Below are positions 23,664 to 34,849 of a stretch of 64,000 nucleotides of DNA, in pieces. Below the pieces are notes generated by a model. The model saw only the letters and a list, made by a program, of their open reading frames with translations, did no database searches and was not told the DNA's origin. The position numbers and the translations under genes were made by a program. The DNA lies in NCBI GenBank assembly GCA_965153355.1, contig OZ231126.1, positions 19,096,001 to 19,160,000 on the forward strand. Reading direction: 5' to 3'. This DNA comes from Flaccisagitta enflata. Lineage: Eukaryota > Chaetognatha > Sagittoidea > Aphragmophora. Within the stretch, counting starts at the first letter, position 1. Each line of letters starts with the position of its first letter.

Positions 23664-24664
23664 TTTTACATTAATAAAAGAAAAGAAAATATAGTATTTT
23701 ACAACTGGATAATATCTAAGAAATACTATATATTTCACTTAAGTATTCTCTTAAGAAAAAAAACTTTTAAAAACTTTAATGCCCTACTTTAATGTTGTCT
23801 CAAGATACCCTACTCAAAGATAAGCTCATGTACCTCTAGTTAAGGAAAAAAATGTGAAAAAAAATGGTTGATATCGATAGTAACAAGAAAACAATCAACG
23901 CTTCTTTCAAAGGACAGATAAAGTTATGGATACACAGACGCACATAAGCGAAAGGAAACATAAGTCAAGCTCAATCAGCTTCGTACAAGCAGCTTGACTC
24001 TTTTTTACACAAGATCGCAAGAGATAACACTTTTAAAAAGTGAATTATTGGTTTAAGAGATGTTTTTTTTTGAAAGGAAATAACGAGATCGCTCCGAAGG
24101 TAACAAAATTGTAAACCGCAGCGAGCAGCAACCGGCAACTGTGATTCACGCTAAGCCGCGCCGCAGCAGCAGCAGCAGCCGCGGCAGGAACCGAGTTTTA
24201 CCTGACAGCAGCGCGCTCGTCAGAAATCGAAAGTTGAGAAATATTGTGACAGACATGTCAACGTAAACAGCCTAGATTCTGCACATTTAATTATAAAACC
24301 CCTCAATATGAGTATCATTAGAAAGAGAAAGCCTCGCTCTTACTATGTCAGTAGTTTTTTCGCTGATTTAACCCTCTCAGTCCCCTCTACTAATGATTGG
24401 TTTTCAATTGAATATCATCGGGGCGTGTGATACACACGTCAAAACAGTTTTGAGTCAAAATTGGGCGATTGGATGTATTAAGATATGCTGGAAACATACT
24501 GAAATTTAAGTGTTTTAAATCGGTTCAACCTGTCGAAAACGATTTTTTTTGCCTTTTATCATCATTCTCATAAATGAAAAGAGAAAAAATTTGAGGTGCT
24601 GATTATTCCGGGAGCCATTTAAAAAAAAGGCAAAAAAAGGTTGTTTTTACAACATTTTACTGTA
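23664..24664. other. 5' flank of the minus-strand transposase-like gene
   Basis: No ORF. A short GC-rich patch with CAG repeats (24115-24200) lies about 0.5 kb upstream of the start codon and could hold its promoter. An inverted-repeat arm is at 24265-24288. Confidence 0.4.
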
Positions 24665-24842
24665 CACAGTTGAACCCCGCTCTAACGGACCCGCCACAAA
24701 CGGAATTCCGCCTATAACAGATGCAAATTCATAATCCCTTCAGTTAATTTCTTTTATTTCCTATGTTGGCAATAACAAAAGTCCTTCTATAACAGAAAAA
24801 AATTATTGGTCCCATGAAATCCGTTAGAGCGGGGTTCAAGTG
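24665..24842. mobile_element. 178-bp TA-flanked MITE
   Basis: Ends CACAGTTGAACCCCGCTCTA and, inverted, CACTTGAACCCCGCTCTAAC, both continuing to CGGA. TA lies immediately outside each end (24663-24664, 24843-24844). Typical of Tc1/mariner or pogo-derived MITEs. No coding capacity. Confidence 0.85.
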
Positions 24843-26115
24843 TAATTATAAATCCACGATTTAAAGGGGCCCGAAGAGCCCCTTGACTATTCTTGAAATA
24901 AAGGAAAAAAAGAAATAAAAAAAGAAAAAACAACCCAATATAAAACCAGGCCCCTGAAAAAGTGGTGTGTAAAACAGGACCCTTATCTGATAAATTTTGC
25001 ATTCTGCTGTTACTTTTTATAATCCCTTTTACAGTTCAACATTGAATTCTTCTGAAAATTGAATCTAAAGATAAGTAATCTATATAAAAACTGCATATGC
25101 TACTATTGGAACCTTAATCGTGCCAAAACAAAAGAAAGAAGGTTGAAGCCTGAATTTGTTATATAATTATGTAACACTTCTTTAAGCCGCTAATAAAATC
25201 TAATATTTATTATTTAATATTTTTCTTTCTAGCAAAACTTTTTTCTATTGATGTATTTTTAAGAGTATACAATTGAGTCACTTTTGATTTTTCCCCCCTG
25301 CCTTTTTCTCCCGCGACGCGATGCATAGCGTTTTAAAATCTACGATTTTCTTTCCCTTAAAGCTAGAAAACCGTGTAGTTAAGGTTTAGATAGGGTTTTA
25401 AATTGTGATTTACTATTTATGATTTAGTACTTAAGTTACTTTTTCCAATTTCTCTTTTTGGGGGGGGGGGGGTCCCCATCTCCAGACCCTTTGATTTTTT
25501 CCCCTCACAAGGGGAGGGAACTCAATTATATACAGGCCTGTGTATTTTTGAGTTTTTGGTCAAACGGATATTCGACCGTTATGACCCAGCTACTCAGCGT
25601 AAGCCAACCTTTCAATCCAGCCGAACTCGGTGTGACCCTACTCGCCTGTTCAAGAGTCCGTCAACCCAACACCCCTATTTAATATTTTCTAAATCATTTT
25701 ACATACGCTTTTTTTTGAGTAAGGACAAAGTTTATAAGCACATGAGGCTGAAATTTTACCAAAAATTAAGGACATTAAGAATAAAACCCAGCCTCAGATT
25801 TATCAAAAAAATTTTGATTCAAAATTCAGATTGTTTTATGCATCTTTTTAAAGAAATAGCTATATTTTTGCATAATATAATATTTATATAAGAATAATTA
25901 CAAAGCAATACATCTAACTCCTCACTCATATTTACTTATATTGAACATCAGTTATTTCAATGCATAAAATATAATCAAAAGAATATTATAAGAAAATATT
26001 AAGGACATACTAAAAACATTTCAGCCTGAAATTTACAAAAATGTAAAGACATCCCAGCCTCAGAAAAAATTTACTGGTCCTTATGAAAAAAAAGTGTACT
26101 CTCAGAAACTCATTA
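24843..26115. other. AT-rich spacer, no gene seen
   Basis: Contains a G12 run followed by CCCC near 25460 and nothing else recognised. The short open frames have no coding character. Confidence 0.5.
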
Positions 26116-26878
26116 CGATGGGAGCAAAGAGGACGTAGACTGGAGGATAGATTTTAAATATGTTAATTTCATTCGATTTATAGAAAAAATTGCGATCTAT
26201 GCTAATCAAAAGCTGCATTATTGTTTGAACATGCTAACTTTTCTCATTGACATCAGAACTTTATTAGTCGCATGCTACACGACTACACCCAGCATGGTCG
26301 GCCTGTCCGTTGGTCCGTCTGTCGGTCCGTCCATTGGTCTATCCATCACACTTTACTCTTTATGGATTTTTGTGGTCTTAAGCCTTACAGCTCCTGCTCA
26401 AATGATCAAGTGACCTCAAATATGGCCCCTGCCCATCCGCATGCGACTGGGGTAGCCGTGTTTCCGGCCTTGTTTTTCAACATTCTAACCTAGCCCTAGA
26501 TTGAGCTGAAAATTATATTATTTTCAAAAAAAAAATCAGCCTAATCGGATTATTTTTGCAGGTTTTACAGCCATTTTTAAAAAAAAACAAATATATAAAT
26601 TTATATCTGGGCAAAGCTTAAAACTAGCATAGAACCAGTTAAAATAGTCCCATTGAGCTGATTTTCTCTTAATTTCATAGAATTTTCTGCCTGATCTGAT
26701 GAGCTAAGTTAGAACATGGAAAAATGAAGTCCTGATGAAATCAAGTCACAAGTTAAAAAATAAGAGAGGCCAATATATTCAAGCAATAAAACAACCTTAA
26801 ATTAGTATAAAATTAAATTAAATAAAATTAAGATACCTAAAATCTATCCTCCAGTCTAGGTCGTCTTTGCTCCCATCG
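26116..26878. mobile_element. TA-flanked TIR element with nested HT element
   Basis: CGATGGGAGCAAAGAGGACG at the left and, inverted, CGATGGGAGCAAAGACGACC at the right, continuing to TAGACTGGAGGATAGATTTTA. TA lies outside both ends (26114-26115, 26879-26880). An HT type A element (26265-26477) is inserted inside. Confidence 0.8.
26265..26477 (-). mobile_element. HT element, type A (inverted, nested)
   Basis: Hairpin AGTCGCATGCTACACGACT, then TACACCCAGCATGGTCGG, (GTCC/GTCG)n and an AT-rich body, ending GCATGCGACTGGGGTAGCCG and TGTTTCCGGCCTTGTTT. The same 5' terminus occurs at 12940 and 35561. Confidence 0.7.
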
Positions 26879-27149
26879 TACTGTACCTTTGGAGAAGTTA
26901 CACTCGAAATTAAGAGGTTGTGTCACATGTGTCCATCCAAAATACCCATACCGAGCCCTACCCTGACCTTGTCCCCACCCATATCCTAAAATTTTGCAGA
27001 AAAAAGTTAGTTACAAAGCTAAGCTGAAACTGGCCGATGTTGTGTGGATGATTTAGTATAAAATCCAAAGAAACACCAAGATGAGCAATTAGAGTGATAA
27101 TGCAATTTTTAAAATTGCAGAAAATCAAGATGAAACATCTTTTCATATG

Positions 27150-27700
27150 CAGCAGATATTGTCTAGACTTGGAAATACGGGGAATTCATTACAAAAAGAA
27201 AAATATACCTAAGAAACTGATATTTGGAATCTAGACTAATAAAAAGATGCTTTATTGCCCATAGGTATTTGTTGCTATGTAAACACGTTCATGTGTTCAA
27301 GCTGAAGTATCAATATTTGATAAATTTGAGAGAACTTGGTTTAAATTAAAATTTGCTACAATTTTCCCCTAATTTGCTCTGTAAGAACGTCGCCCATTCA
27401 GCCATTGCTAGGGAGCGTAACTATGTGACAGCCCTGTGATGCTCCCTAGCAACCGCAAACATGCGATATTCTTACAGAACATTTTGCGAAAAAATTATGG
27501 CAAATGTTATTTCAAATATTCCCTCAAAAAATCTCTAAATATTGAAACTGCGTGAATACATAAAGATGTGTTTCCATGGCAACAAACACCTATAAGCGAT
27601 ATAGCTTCCTTTTATTAATTTAGATTTCAAATCAGCCTCAAGTTTATTTATCTTCCTGTAATAAATTCCCCGTATATCCAAGTCAAGACGACATCTACCG
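27150..27700. mobile_element. Foldback element, ~550 bp
   Basis: Outer repeats GTCTAGACTTGGAAATACGG (left) and its inverted counterpart at 27660-27692. The pairing continues imperfectly inward through the TTTGTTGCTATGTAAACAC region to a centre near GCTCCCTAGCAA at 27440-27455. TA follows the right end. The same TIR occurs at 42449 and 45793. Confidence 0.75.
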
Positions 27701-27712
27701 TAACAATTTGAA

Positions 27713-27899
27713 GAAACAAGGATGAATGCCTATCTATGGATACGTTATTTGCGCTTTCTGCGACTACATTTGGCGCGTACCCCCAGGAGAGGGGGGTTAC
27801 TCATTTTTACGCGCACAAAAAACAACCACAGACCAACAGACAGACGACAGACTGATGGACGAGGCTCGCATAGAGATGCAAGGACGCATCCAAAAATTT
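27713..27899 (+). mobile_element. HT element, type D
   Basis: Starts AAACAAGGATGAATGCC. It ends with (GACA)n, GGACGAGGCTCGCATAGA and the hairpin GATGCAAGGACGCATC, followed by CAAAAA. Confidence 0.6.
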
Positions 27900-27927
27900 T
27901 TTTAGAAGACATTTTCCATTTTTGACT

Positions 27928-28264
27928 TGCATCTAAATTTTTCAATCTGCGTTTTAACCTTCTTGCTCATAATTTGATAATAAACTAGTGGCCAAAGAAA
28001 AAAAACAAGAGAAACAAAAGAGCGAGAAAGACAAAAACAAGAAAAAGATAAGAAGCCCATAAACAAAGATAGAGGGAGAGATAATCTGCATCTAAATTGC
28101 ATCTAAATTGCATCTAAATTTTTCAATCTGCGTTTTAACCTTCTTGCTCATAATTTGATAATAAACTAGTGGCCAAAGAAAAAAAACAAGAGAAACAAAA
28201 GAGCGAGAAAGACAAAAAGAACAAGAAAAAGATAAGCCCATAAACAAAGATAGAGGGAGAGATA
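27928..28264. repeat. Tandem duplication of a ~155-bp unit
   Basis: The segment gcatctaaatttttcaatct through tagagggagagataa occurs at 27928-28082 and again at 28108-28264. The copies differ only by small indels (AAAACAAG versus AAAGAACAAG). Confidence 0.9.
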
Positions 28265-28890
28265 AAGAGACAAAAAACAAACAAAACGAATCACTAAATC
28301 AAACAATCAAACAGCAATTACGCGCAATAAGCTGCACTGAAAAAAAAGACTCCCATTTACGACATTTTCCCGGTCGGCGATAGACGCCTATATTGTACTC
28401 GCTATATGCTTTTAGAAAGCTAACTTCACCTATTTAACTGATTAGCGAACTGACACTGAAGCCCTTGGGCCACCCTCAGGGCTGATTGGTCGGTTGGCGG
28501 CCCACATGTTGCAATGTCCCAATAGATTCCAACGAAGGAAAAGAAACGGACACTGTTGGAAGTCTGTTTGCTTGCAGTGGAGGCCATGATTGGACGATAT
28601 CTTGTTAAAGGAAGCTCAAAACGTGTCTAAATAGGGTCGGTTTTAGGTTTTATCGCGTCAAGGACGGCCCCAGTACACTCGAAAATGGACAGGATCACCC
28701 CCGCCCAAGGAAGGAAGAAGAGATGGAAGCTTTTCTATACTCTGTAAAAAAAAGCAAAGAGGTGGAAGCGACAAAATTTATTAAATGTAATTTGATGGTT
28801 TAGGAAACAATGACGACGGATTCAATAGACAAACTAGTTGACAGAGAAATCACTCGGAGGAAAATGGTCGTAGACAAATAAGGCAATAAC
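28265..28890. other. Spacer upstream of the hairpin cluster
   Basis: No ORF or repeat recognised. If the hairpins that follow are transcribed on the plus strand, the primary-transcript promoter could lie here. Confidence 0.35.
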
Positions 28891-28891
28891 G

Positions 28892-28942
28892 AGAACTGTC
28901 GATCTGTGATAAATATCATGAAAATCGCAAAAAGACAATCCA
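28892..28942 (+). ncRNA. miRNA-like hairpin, family 1, copy a
   Basis: 5' arm ACTGTCGATCTGTGAT, 3' arm ATCGCAAAAAGACAAT. One stem pair is T opposite G, which is a U-G wobble only if the plus strand is transcribed. More diverged than copies b-f. Confidence 0.4.
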
Positions 28943-29011
28943 GATCAGTACCCACATAAGTGAATGAATGCCGGAATGAAATGAGCACGATGGAACTAGA
29001 TAGCAATAACA

Positions 29012-29066
29012 GAAGCTGTCATTCTGTGATAATTTGTTAATAATCATATCACAACTTGACAACCTT
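29012..29066 (+). ncRNA. miRNA-like hairpin, family 1, copy b
   Basis: 5' arm AGCTGTCATTCTGTGATA, 3' arm TATCACAACTTGACAACCTT. The stem has a small internal mismatch and a ~15-nt loop. Confidence 0.55.
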
Positions 29067-29111
29067 AGCCATCACCATTTTTTTGGCGATGTTAATAAGC
29101 TTATGCTCAAG

Positions 29112-29167
29112 ATGGCACAACACGCTGCCCAATTTAGGTAAAAACATTGGGCAAAATGCGGTGCCAT
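29112..29167 (+). ncRNA. miRNA-like hairpin, family 2, copy b
   Basis: 5' arm GGCACAACACGCTGCCCAAT, 3' arm ATTGGGCAAAATGCGGTGCC. The outer GGCAC/GTGCC and inner GCCCAAT/ATTGGGC stems are separated by an internal loop, as in many pre-miRNAs. Confidence 0.55.
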
Positions 29168-29246
29168 ACTGCGCAGCAAAGCGAAAAAATCAAATGAGTC
29201 AAGTAGCGTTAAAATGTTTGCGAAAACGTAAAACAAATGGCAACGA

Positions 29247-29307
29247 CGATAACTGTCGATCTGTGATATACGACAACAAATACATCACAAATAGACAGCC
29301 CTTATCG
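29247..29307 (+). ncRNA. miRNA-like hairpin, family 1, copy c
   Basis: CGATAACTGTCGATCTGTGA pairs with ATCACAAATAGACAG followed by CCCTTATCG. The outer CGATAA/TTATCG pairs extend the stem. Confidence 0.55.
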
Positions 29308-29407
29308 GCACCAATGTATTCACATAACTGCCCCTGAACGTCAAGATGATACTGAAAGGAAGACGGTGCATTAAGACGACATCGAAAGGAAGAATTTGTA
29401 AGGCAAT

Positions 29408-29465
29408 GGTAAAAGCTGTCATTCTGTGATAATTTCATTACCATCACATTGTGACAACTTGAACC
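29408..29465 (+). ncRNA. miRNA-like hairpin, family 1, copy d
   Basis: GGTAAAAGCTGTCATTCTGT..GAT pairs with ATCACATTGTGACAACTTGA..ACC. The 5' arm is identical to copy b over AGCTGTCATTCTGTGATAAT. Confidence 0.55.
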
Positions 29466-29517
29466 AGCACCTTTCCGTAATATCAAGCAGAGGACGTAAA
29501 CAGCTTGCGATTAGAAC

Positions 29518-29567
29518 GGCACTGAACATGGCCCAATTTCAATAATATTGGGCAAAATACAGTGCCA
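29518..29567 (+). ncRNA. miRNA-like hairpin, family 2, copy d
   Basis: GGCACTGAACATGGCCCAAT pairs with ATTGGGCAAAATACAGTGCC. The outer pair changes coordinately against copy b: CACTG opposite CAGTG, where copy b lacks the outer TG/CA pairs. Confidence 0.55.
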
Positions 29568-29680
29568 TTATGAACATTCAAGCAGTAAGTAATGAGGTAA
29601 GAAAATTAACGGGCAATAAGTTGTTTTTTTTTCTAAAGAAATGCTCAATTTGAAGCAGTAGTCGACTCATGGCAATAGCG

Positions 29681-29732
29681 CAGGCTGTCTTACTGTGATA
29701 ATCAGATAACCATATCACTATAAGACGGCCTG
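29681..29732 (+). ncRNA. miRNA-like hairpin, family 1, copy e
   Basis: CAGGCTGTCTTACTGTGATA pairs with TATCACTATAAGACGGCCTG: about 18 of 20 positions pair, including one U-G wobble on the plus strand. The substitutions are compensatory relative to copies b and d. Confidence 0.6.
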
Positions 29733-29785
29733 GGCCAGCACCAATAACATTGACAGAGGAAAGGGGCTTGCAATCAGAATAGCAC

Positions 29786-29833
29786 GGCACCATGCCCAAT
29801 TAAAAGGTGAAGTTTGGGCAAAATGCGGTGCCA
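29786..29833 (+). ncRNA. miRNA-like hairpin, family 2, copy e
   Basis: GGCACCATGCCCAATTAAAA pairs with TTTGGGCAAAATGCGGTGCC. The 3' arm is nearly identical to copies b and g, while loop and 5' arm vary. Confidence 0.55.
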
Positions 29834-29891
29834 TAATGAACGCTAAGCTTTAGTCGCAGAATAACAATGACTGAGAATTAAGGCCATAAAA

Positions 29892-29945
29892 AGAATTGTC
29901 ATTCTGTGATGTCCGGACAAGCTAAGATCACAAAGTGACAATTCT
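29892..29945 (+). ncRNA. miRNA-like hairpin, family 1, copy f
   Basis: AGAATTGTCATTCTGTGAT pairs with ATCACAAAGTGACAATTCT: a 10-bp perfect outer stem, a 2x3 mismatch, a 6-bp inner stem and a ~16-nt loop. The best hairpin of the cluster. Confidence 0.65.
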
Positions 29946-30047
29946 CATTAGCACCTCTAAAAAAGTGTCAAATTGGAGTAAGAAAACCGTCAGTCAATAT
30001 ACCCAAAGAGCTAATGATGGCATCGCAAAAAGAGCTGTCGCAATGAG

Positions 30048-30081
30048 AGCTGTCATACTGTAATAATCAAGAAAGACAGCC
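30048..30081 (+). ncRNA. Family 1 hairpin, copy g, degraded
   Basis: AGCTGTCATACTGTAATAAT is recognisable, but the 3' arm is shortened to AAGACAGCC and the inner stem is lost. Probably a dying copy. Confidence 0.35.
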
Positions 30082-30130
30082 CAGCATCGGAAAAGTTAAG
30101 ATGTAAAAGGCTCATGTTGAGAATAACACA

Positions 30131-30179
30131 GCACGCAGCCCAATAGGACGGTCATGACATTGGGCAAAATGCGGTGCCA
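30131..30179 (+). ncRNA. miRNA-like hairpin, family 2, copy g
   Basis: GCACGCAGCCCAATAGGACG pairs with ATTGGGCAAAATGCGGTGC. The 3' arm is identical to copy b over 20 bases. Confidence 0.55.
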
Positions 30180-30351
30180 TATTGTACATTTAAGCGATAA
30201 GGACGGAAAGAATTGCTGTTTAAGTGTAGCGAGTAAAATCCTTGTGAAAAAGAGGCGGAGAGTTGTTACGGAGCGAGATTAAAACGCGAGATTAAAGGAG
30301 AGACGATTGAGAAATGAGTCAAATGTGAGTCCCATATTTGTCGACAAAAGT

Positions 30352-31921
30352 TCATTCTTTAGCCTTGCGGTCCTTGGACGTTGGTTCTCCGACTTCCTTG
30401 GCGTCCTCGGTGATATCCTTGACCTCATCCCCATCAACTTCGTCACCTTCGGTCTCCATTCCAGACGCGTCGGAGGTCTCCAAGTCGGCCTTCGAGTCGT
30501 CTGGCTTGAAGTCCTCCGTGTCGACGTCGGCATCGGCGTATGACTCGACGATGTAATTGCCGAGGATAGACACGGGACCGGATCCCTTGACCAGTTTCAG
30601 CGTAACGTCTCGGCCGGAAATCATCTCAATGCGAAGATCCAATCGGCAGAATTCGCTGACGCCTAAGAGAGGGGTTAAGGATTATGATTGAACTTAATTA
30701 CACCAGCTATTGGACAGCAGTTACAAATCTTATCACCTACGCCATTAGGCATAATTACTGTTACCACTTAATTGTAAAATTATGCGGGTCATGGAACTGA
30801 GCGAAAACACGACCTGAGATACATGAAATACACTTTTTAAAAGAACATCAAGGCTTCAAAATGCACTAAAATTACAAACGTATTAGTAGCTATCTCTTTT
30901 GAAAGCTTCGAAAATAAAATGACGTTCTTATAGAAAAAAGTCGGTCCGTCGGTCGGGTTGTCGGTCCGTTACGCCTGTGCAAAAACCGCGTTTCTCAGCT
31001 GTTTTTGGCCACGGTGAGATCCTATACTGAAACAAATGATCAACCAACATGTTTTGAGAGCCTTTTCTCCCTGTCTGTCCCATCTGTCTCTCCATATACA
31101 TGTCACATGATCAATACACAAAGAGACACAGCCCGGACGCATCGTTGCCTGGTCGGGCTTGTTAAAAGAACATCAAGGCTTCAAAATGCACTAAAATTAC
31201 AAACGTATTAGTAGCTATCTCTTTTGAAAGCTTCGAAAATAAAATGACGTTCTTATAGAAAAAAGGTCAAAATTCATAAAATTCATAAAATTCATAAAAT
31301 TCGTAAACATGATGGCAAGACAAACCGAGAGTGAGGGCAGTAAGCACATGACGCGCCTCCTTGTCGTCGCGATCGTGGTAATGAATCTCGACCACGTTGC
31401 GATCCTTCTCAGCGTCGACGCCCAAAGCCGCAGACTTGAACACCAGGAAGTGACTTTCGGTGTCCGCGTCAGCGTCGACCGGAAACTTGACGGCGTGCGT
31501 GTCACTTTTCCTATGGAAACAGACAAAATAGAATTATTACAAACTTTCGACTTACCTAACGAGCCGTTTCAGCGTTATTTATCACAAATGCGCAGTTCAA
31601 AGTCCAACAGAAGAAAACGTTCCAAATTTTTACACACCTGGAAAGTTCGCATCCCCACAGATGGTGAGTTTCGTTGGGCTCGAGATATTCTTCCATTCTG
31701 GACGACCCGTTGGAGACGAAGCTGCTCTCATCACCGGAATCTGCCGAAGTGGAACGACCGGACTTCATAGAAGCCGTTCTCGACGAAGAACGCGAACTCC
31801 TGGAGCTTCTCTTTTGGGCCGCGGCCTTTTTCAGAGCGTCGATCTTTTCCGCGGTAGATTCCGTGGAAGCCGCGGCGGTGGTGGTGGTGGTGGCAGCGGT
31901 GGTAGTTTCCGTCGGAGTCAT
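30352..31921 (-). CDS. Nucleoplasmin-family histone chaperone (259 aa, three coding exons)
   Basis: Exons on the minus strand are 31921-31638 (284 nt), 31510-31326 (185 nt) and 30662-30352 (311 nt). All splice sites are GT-AG and phases agree, giving 259 codons and TGA. The ATG at 31921 has A at -3 and follows a likely 5'UTR splice acceptor (CTCTTCTCTCCGCAG, ending at 31973). After an 87-residue Ser/Thr/Arg-rich N-terminus the nucleoplasmin core starts with LWGCELS (88-94). It continues through HFLVFKSAALGVDAEKDRNV and VVEIHYHD and closes with LKLVKGSGPVSILGNYIV (178-195). This matches the family's FGCEL and GSGPV signatures. The last ~64 residues are acidic, like the tract that binds basic histones. 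Known members chaperone H2A-H2B and linker histones in the nucleus. The N-terminal extension is much longer than in vertebrate NPM (about 16 residues). Confidence 0.9.
30837..30940. repeat. 104-bp direct repeat, copy 1 (intron 2 of nucleoplasmin gene)
   Basis: Identical to 31162-31265 over 104 bp (TTAAAAGAACATCAAGGCTT to TATAGAAAAAAG). The two copies bracket a 221-bp GTCC-rich segment. Confidence 0.95.
30941..31161. mobile_element. HT-like fragment between 104-bp direct repeats
   Basis: Starts with (GGTCCGTC)n-type sequence and ends GGACGCATCGTTGCCTGGTC, GGGCTTG. It resembles HT type D parts (GACGCATC and GTCC repeats) but lacks a clear terminal hairpin. Confidence 0.5.
31162..31265. repeat. 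104-bp direct repeat, copy 2
   Basis: Exact second copy of 30837-30940. It lies just downstream (minus strand) of the exon 2 donor site. Confidence 0.95.
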
Positions 31922-32158
31922 CTTGTTAGAGTGGACGGCGGCGGTTGTGGGATTGAGTGTGAGTGAGTTTAACTGCGGAGAGAAGAGAAAATGAAAATGG
32001 CACAAGGCAATCGACATGAGCGCAAGTAACCGTTGGAAAAGATTAAGAGCAGACGGCACAATTAGAAAAACCTAACACTGACGACAGACTTAAATTGCAT
32101 TCTGCTTGGCTTCATAATTAAACGACCAAGAAACACGAGGTGAACGTCAAACCGAATT

Positions 32159-32192
32159 GAGTGACAAGGAGAGTAAGGAACAGGTATTTATA
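32159..32192 (-). promoter_or_regulatory. TATA box and initiator of the nucleoplasmin gene
   Basis: The minus strand has TATAAATA at 32192-32185. A TCACTC initiator-like sequence lies 30 nt downstream, its A at 32162. Spacing and orientation fit a TATA-Inr core promoter about 240 nt upstream of the chosen ATG. Upstream (32240-32285) are CAGCTG and repeated CAGGTGAGA/AGGTGAG motifs. Confidence 0.65.
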
Positions 32193-32386
32193 CCCATGCA
32201 CTGCTAACGACACAGCCCTAACAGCTGATCGTTCCGACTTCACCTCACCTCACAGCTGTCTCTCAGGTGAGAGAGGTGAGTTCCTGGGCCGGGTAAGAAT
32301 GAAGGACCTGCAAAGTCAGATATGGCAAGGAAAACGTGGAGGGCAGTGGCAATCAGACAATTTTTAGTCGCGTTCCCAGAACAAAG

Positions 32387-32387
32387 T

Positions 32388-32419
<32 letters not shown>

Positions 32420-32525
32420 GCCTTCATCAACATTTATTCCCGTCTTAATCATTCACATCATCATCATACTCATTTTCATCATCATTATCATCATTGTCAA
32501 CATCATCACTATCAACATCATCACT

Positions 32526-32567
<42 letters not shown>

Positions 32568-32659
32568 GCCGCCTTCATCAACATCATCATCATCATCATC
32601 ATTTTTATCAGCATCATCATCATTGTCAACATTATCACCTCCATTATCATCATCATCAT

Positions 32660-32691
<32 letters not shown>

Positions 32692-32695
32692 CCTT
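32387..32695. repeat. (ATC)n microsatellite
   Basis: Imperfect CAT/ATC triplets over 300 bp. Poly-Ile, poly-Met and poly-Ser frames are artefacts. Confidence 0.95.
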
Positions 32696-32915
32696 TGATA
32701 TTCTGGTCTTGGTCGTAAACGTGTCAGCCACTTCTTTGTCCCTGACATCATCATTCCTTTGCATGGAGCGACCCTAAACATAGTGATGGCATCTCTAGGC
32801 CTCTCTAGTTATGGTCTTCTGGAATTTCTATGGTATAAATGGGCGTGTTGAATCGGGAAGAAGGCGCGTGCCACTGAATTGAATAAGTTTGAGACTAGAA
32901 TTATGATGGACGAAA

Positions 32916-33960
<1,045 letters not shown>

Positions 33961-34521
33961 TAGTCGCAAAAGCGTTAGATGGTCAGCGTTACCCGTTGCC
34001 CCTATGAGTATATGTGGGTTTGTGATGCAGAGAGGGGCAGCGGCCCGCAAGGGGCTGATGACCTATGCTTTGTAAGTTTTGAAGCACTAGGCTTGAATTT
34101 CAGCAGCAATATTGAGATTTGAGCCATGATGCTTTGATTTGAGCCTCAAGGCGGTGATTTGAGCTTTGAGGCTGTGATTTAAGCCACGAGACTGTGATTT
34201 GAGCTGAGATGCCGGAATACAAGCCAAGACGTTGGGTTTTGAGCTTCAAGGCAGGGATTTGAGGCTTGAGGCTGGGACGTGAGCCTCGAGGCTGGAATTT
34301 GAGTCTTTGGCTGATTTACCTCAAGGCTAGAATTTGAGCATCGAGGCTGGTATTTGAGCCTCTAGACTAGGATTTGGGCCTCAAGGCTGGGATTTGAGCC
34401 TCAAGGCTAGGATATGAGCTTTGATGAGGGTTGACGGAGAAGGAGGAGGAGGAAGAGGAGAAGGAAAAATTTCCCTTATGTATGAAAGCATTGGTCATCG
34501 GCCTCTTCGGGGCCGCTGCCC
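33961..34521 (+). mobile_element. X element copy 4
   Basis: TAGTCGCAAAAGCGTTAGAT, GGTCAGCGTTACCCGTTGCC, block GGGGCAGCGGCCCGCAAGGG, about 18 tandem 20-bp units like GATTTGAGCCTCAAGGCTGG, (GGAGAA)n, inverted block CATCGGCCTCTTCGGGGCCG, end CTGCCC then A's. Confidence 0.85.
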
Positions 34522-34579
34522 AAAAAAGAAACTTCGGTAGGAACATAGATGGGAAGACTGCCCAAATTAGCTTAAGCAC

Positions 34580-34665
34580 AAGTGTTATGGCGGATGGATG
34601 GATGGACAGACGGACGGGCCAACGAACGGACGAGCGTACCTAGCGTACACGCAACTGAAATATTC
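34580..34665 (+). mobile_element. HT element 3' end
   Basis: (GGAT)n, GGACAGACGGACGGGCC, then GCGTACCTAGCGTACACGC and AACTGAAA. A decayed hairpin end of type C/A. Confidence 0.45.
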
Positions 34666-34849
34666 AGCTCTATAAAAGGCAGGGCTATAGGGTGGAGGTG
34701 GGGCGGGCCGCGTAATGATCCACTTGGATCTCCCTCCGCTGTGAGAAGACCGAACAAGAAACCGGGCAAAATTAAGAACATGGATTTAGAAGGGAAGTTT
34801 TTTGCGCCCATCAAGAGAGACGGGATTCTTGGGCTTAATCCAGCGTCTC

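Noticed and set aside
29012-29066. Assignment of the family 1 hairpins to the miR-2/miR-13 family
   Set aside because: Only the AUCACA seed-like start is shared. The rest of the arm and the genomic context do not match.
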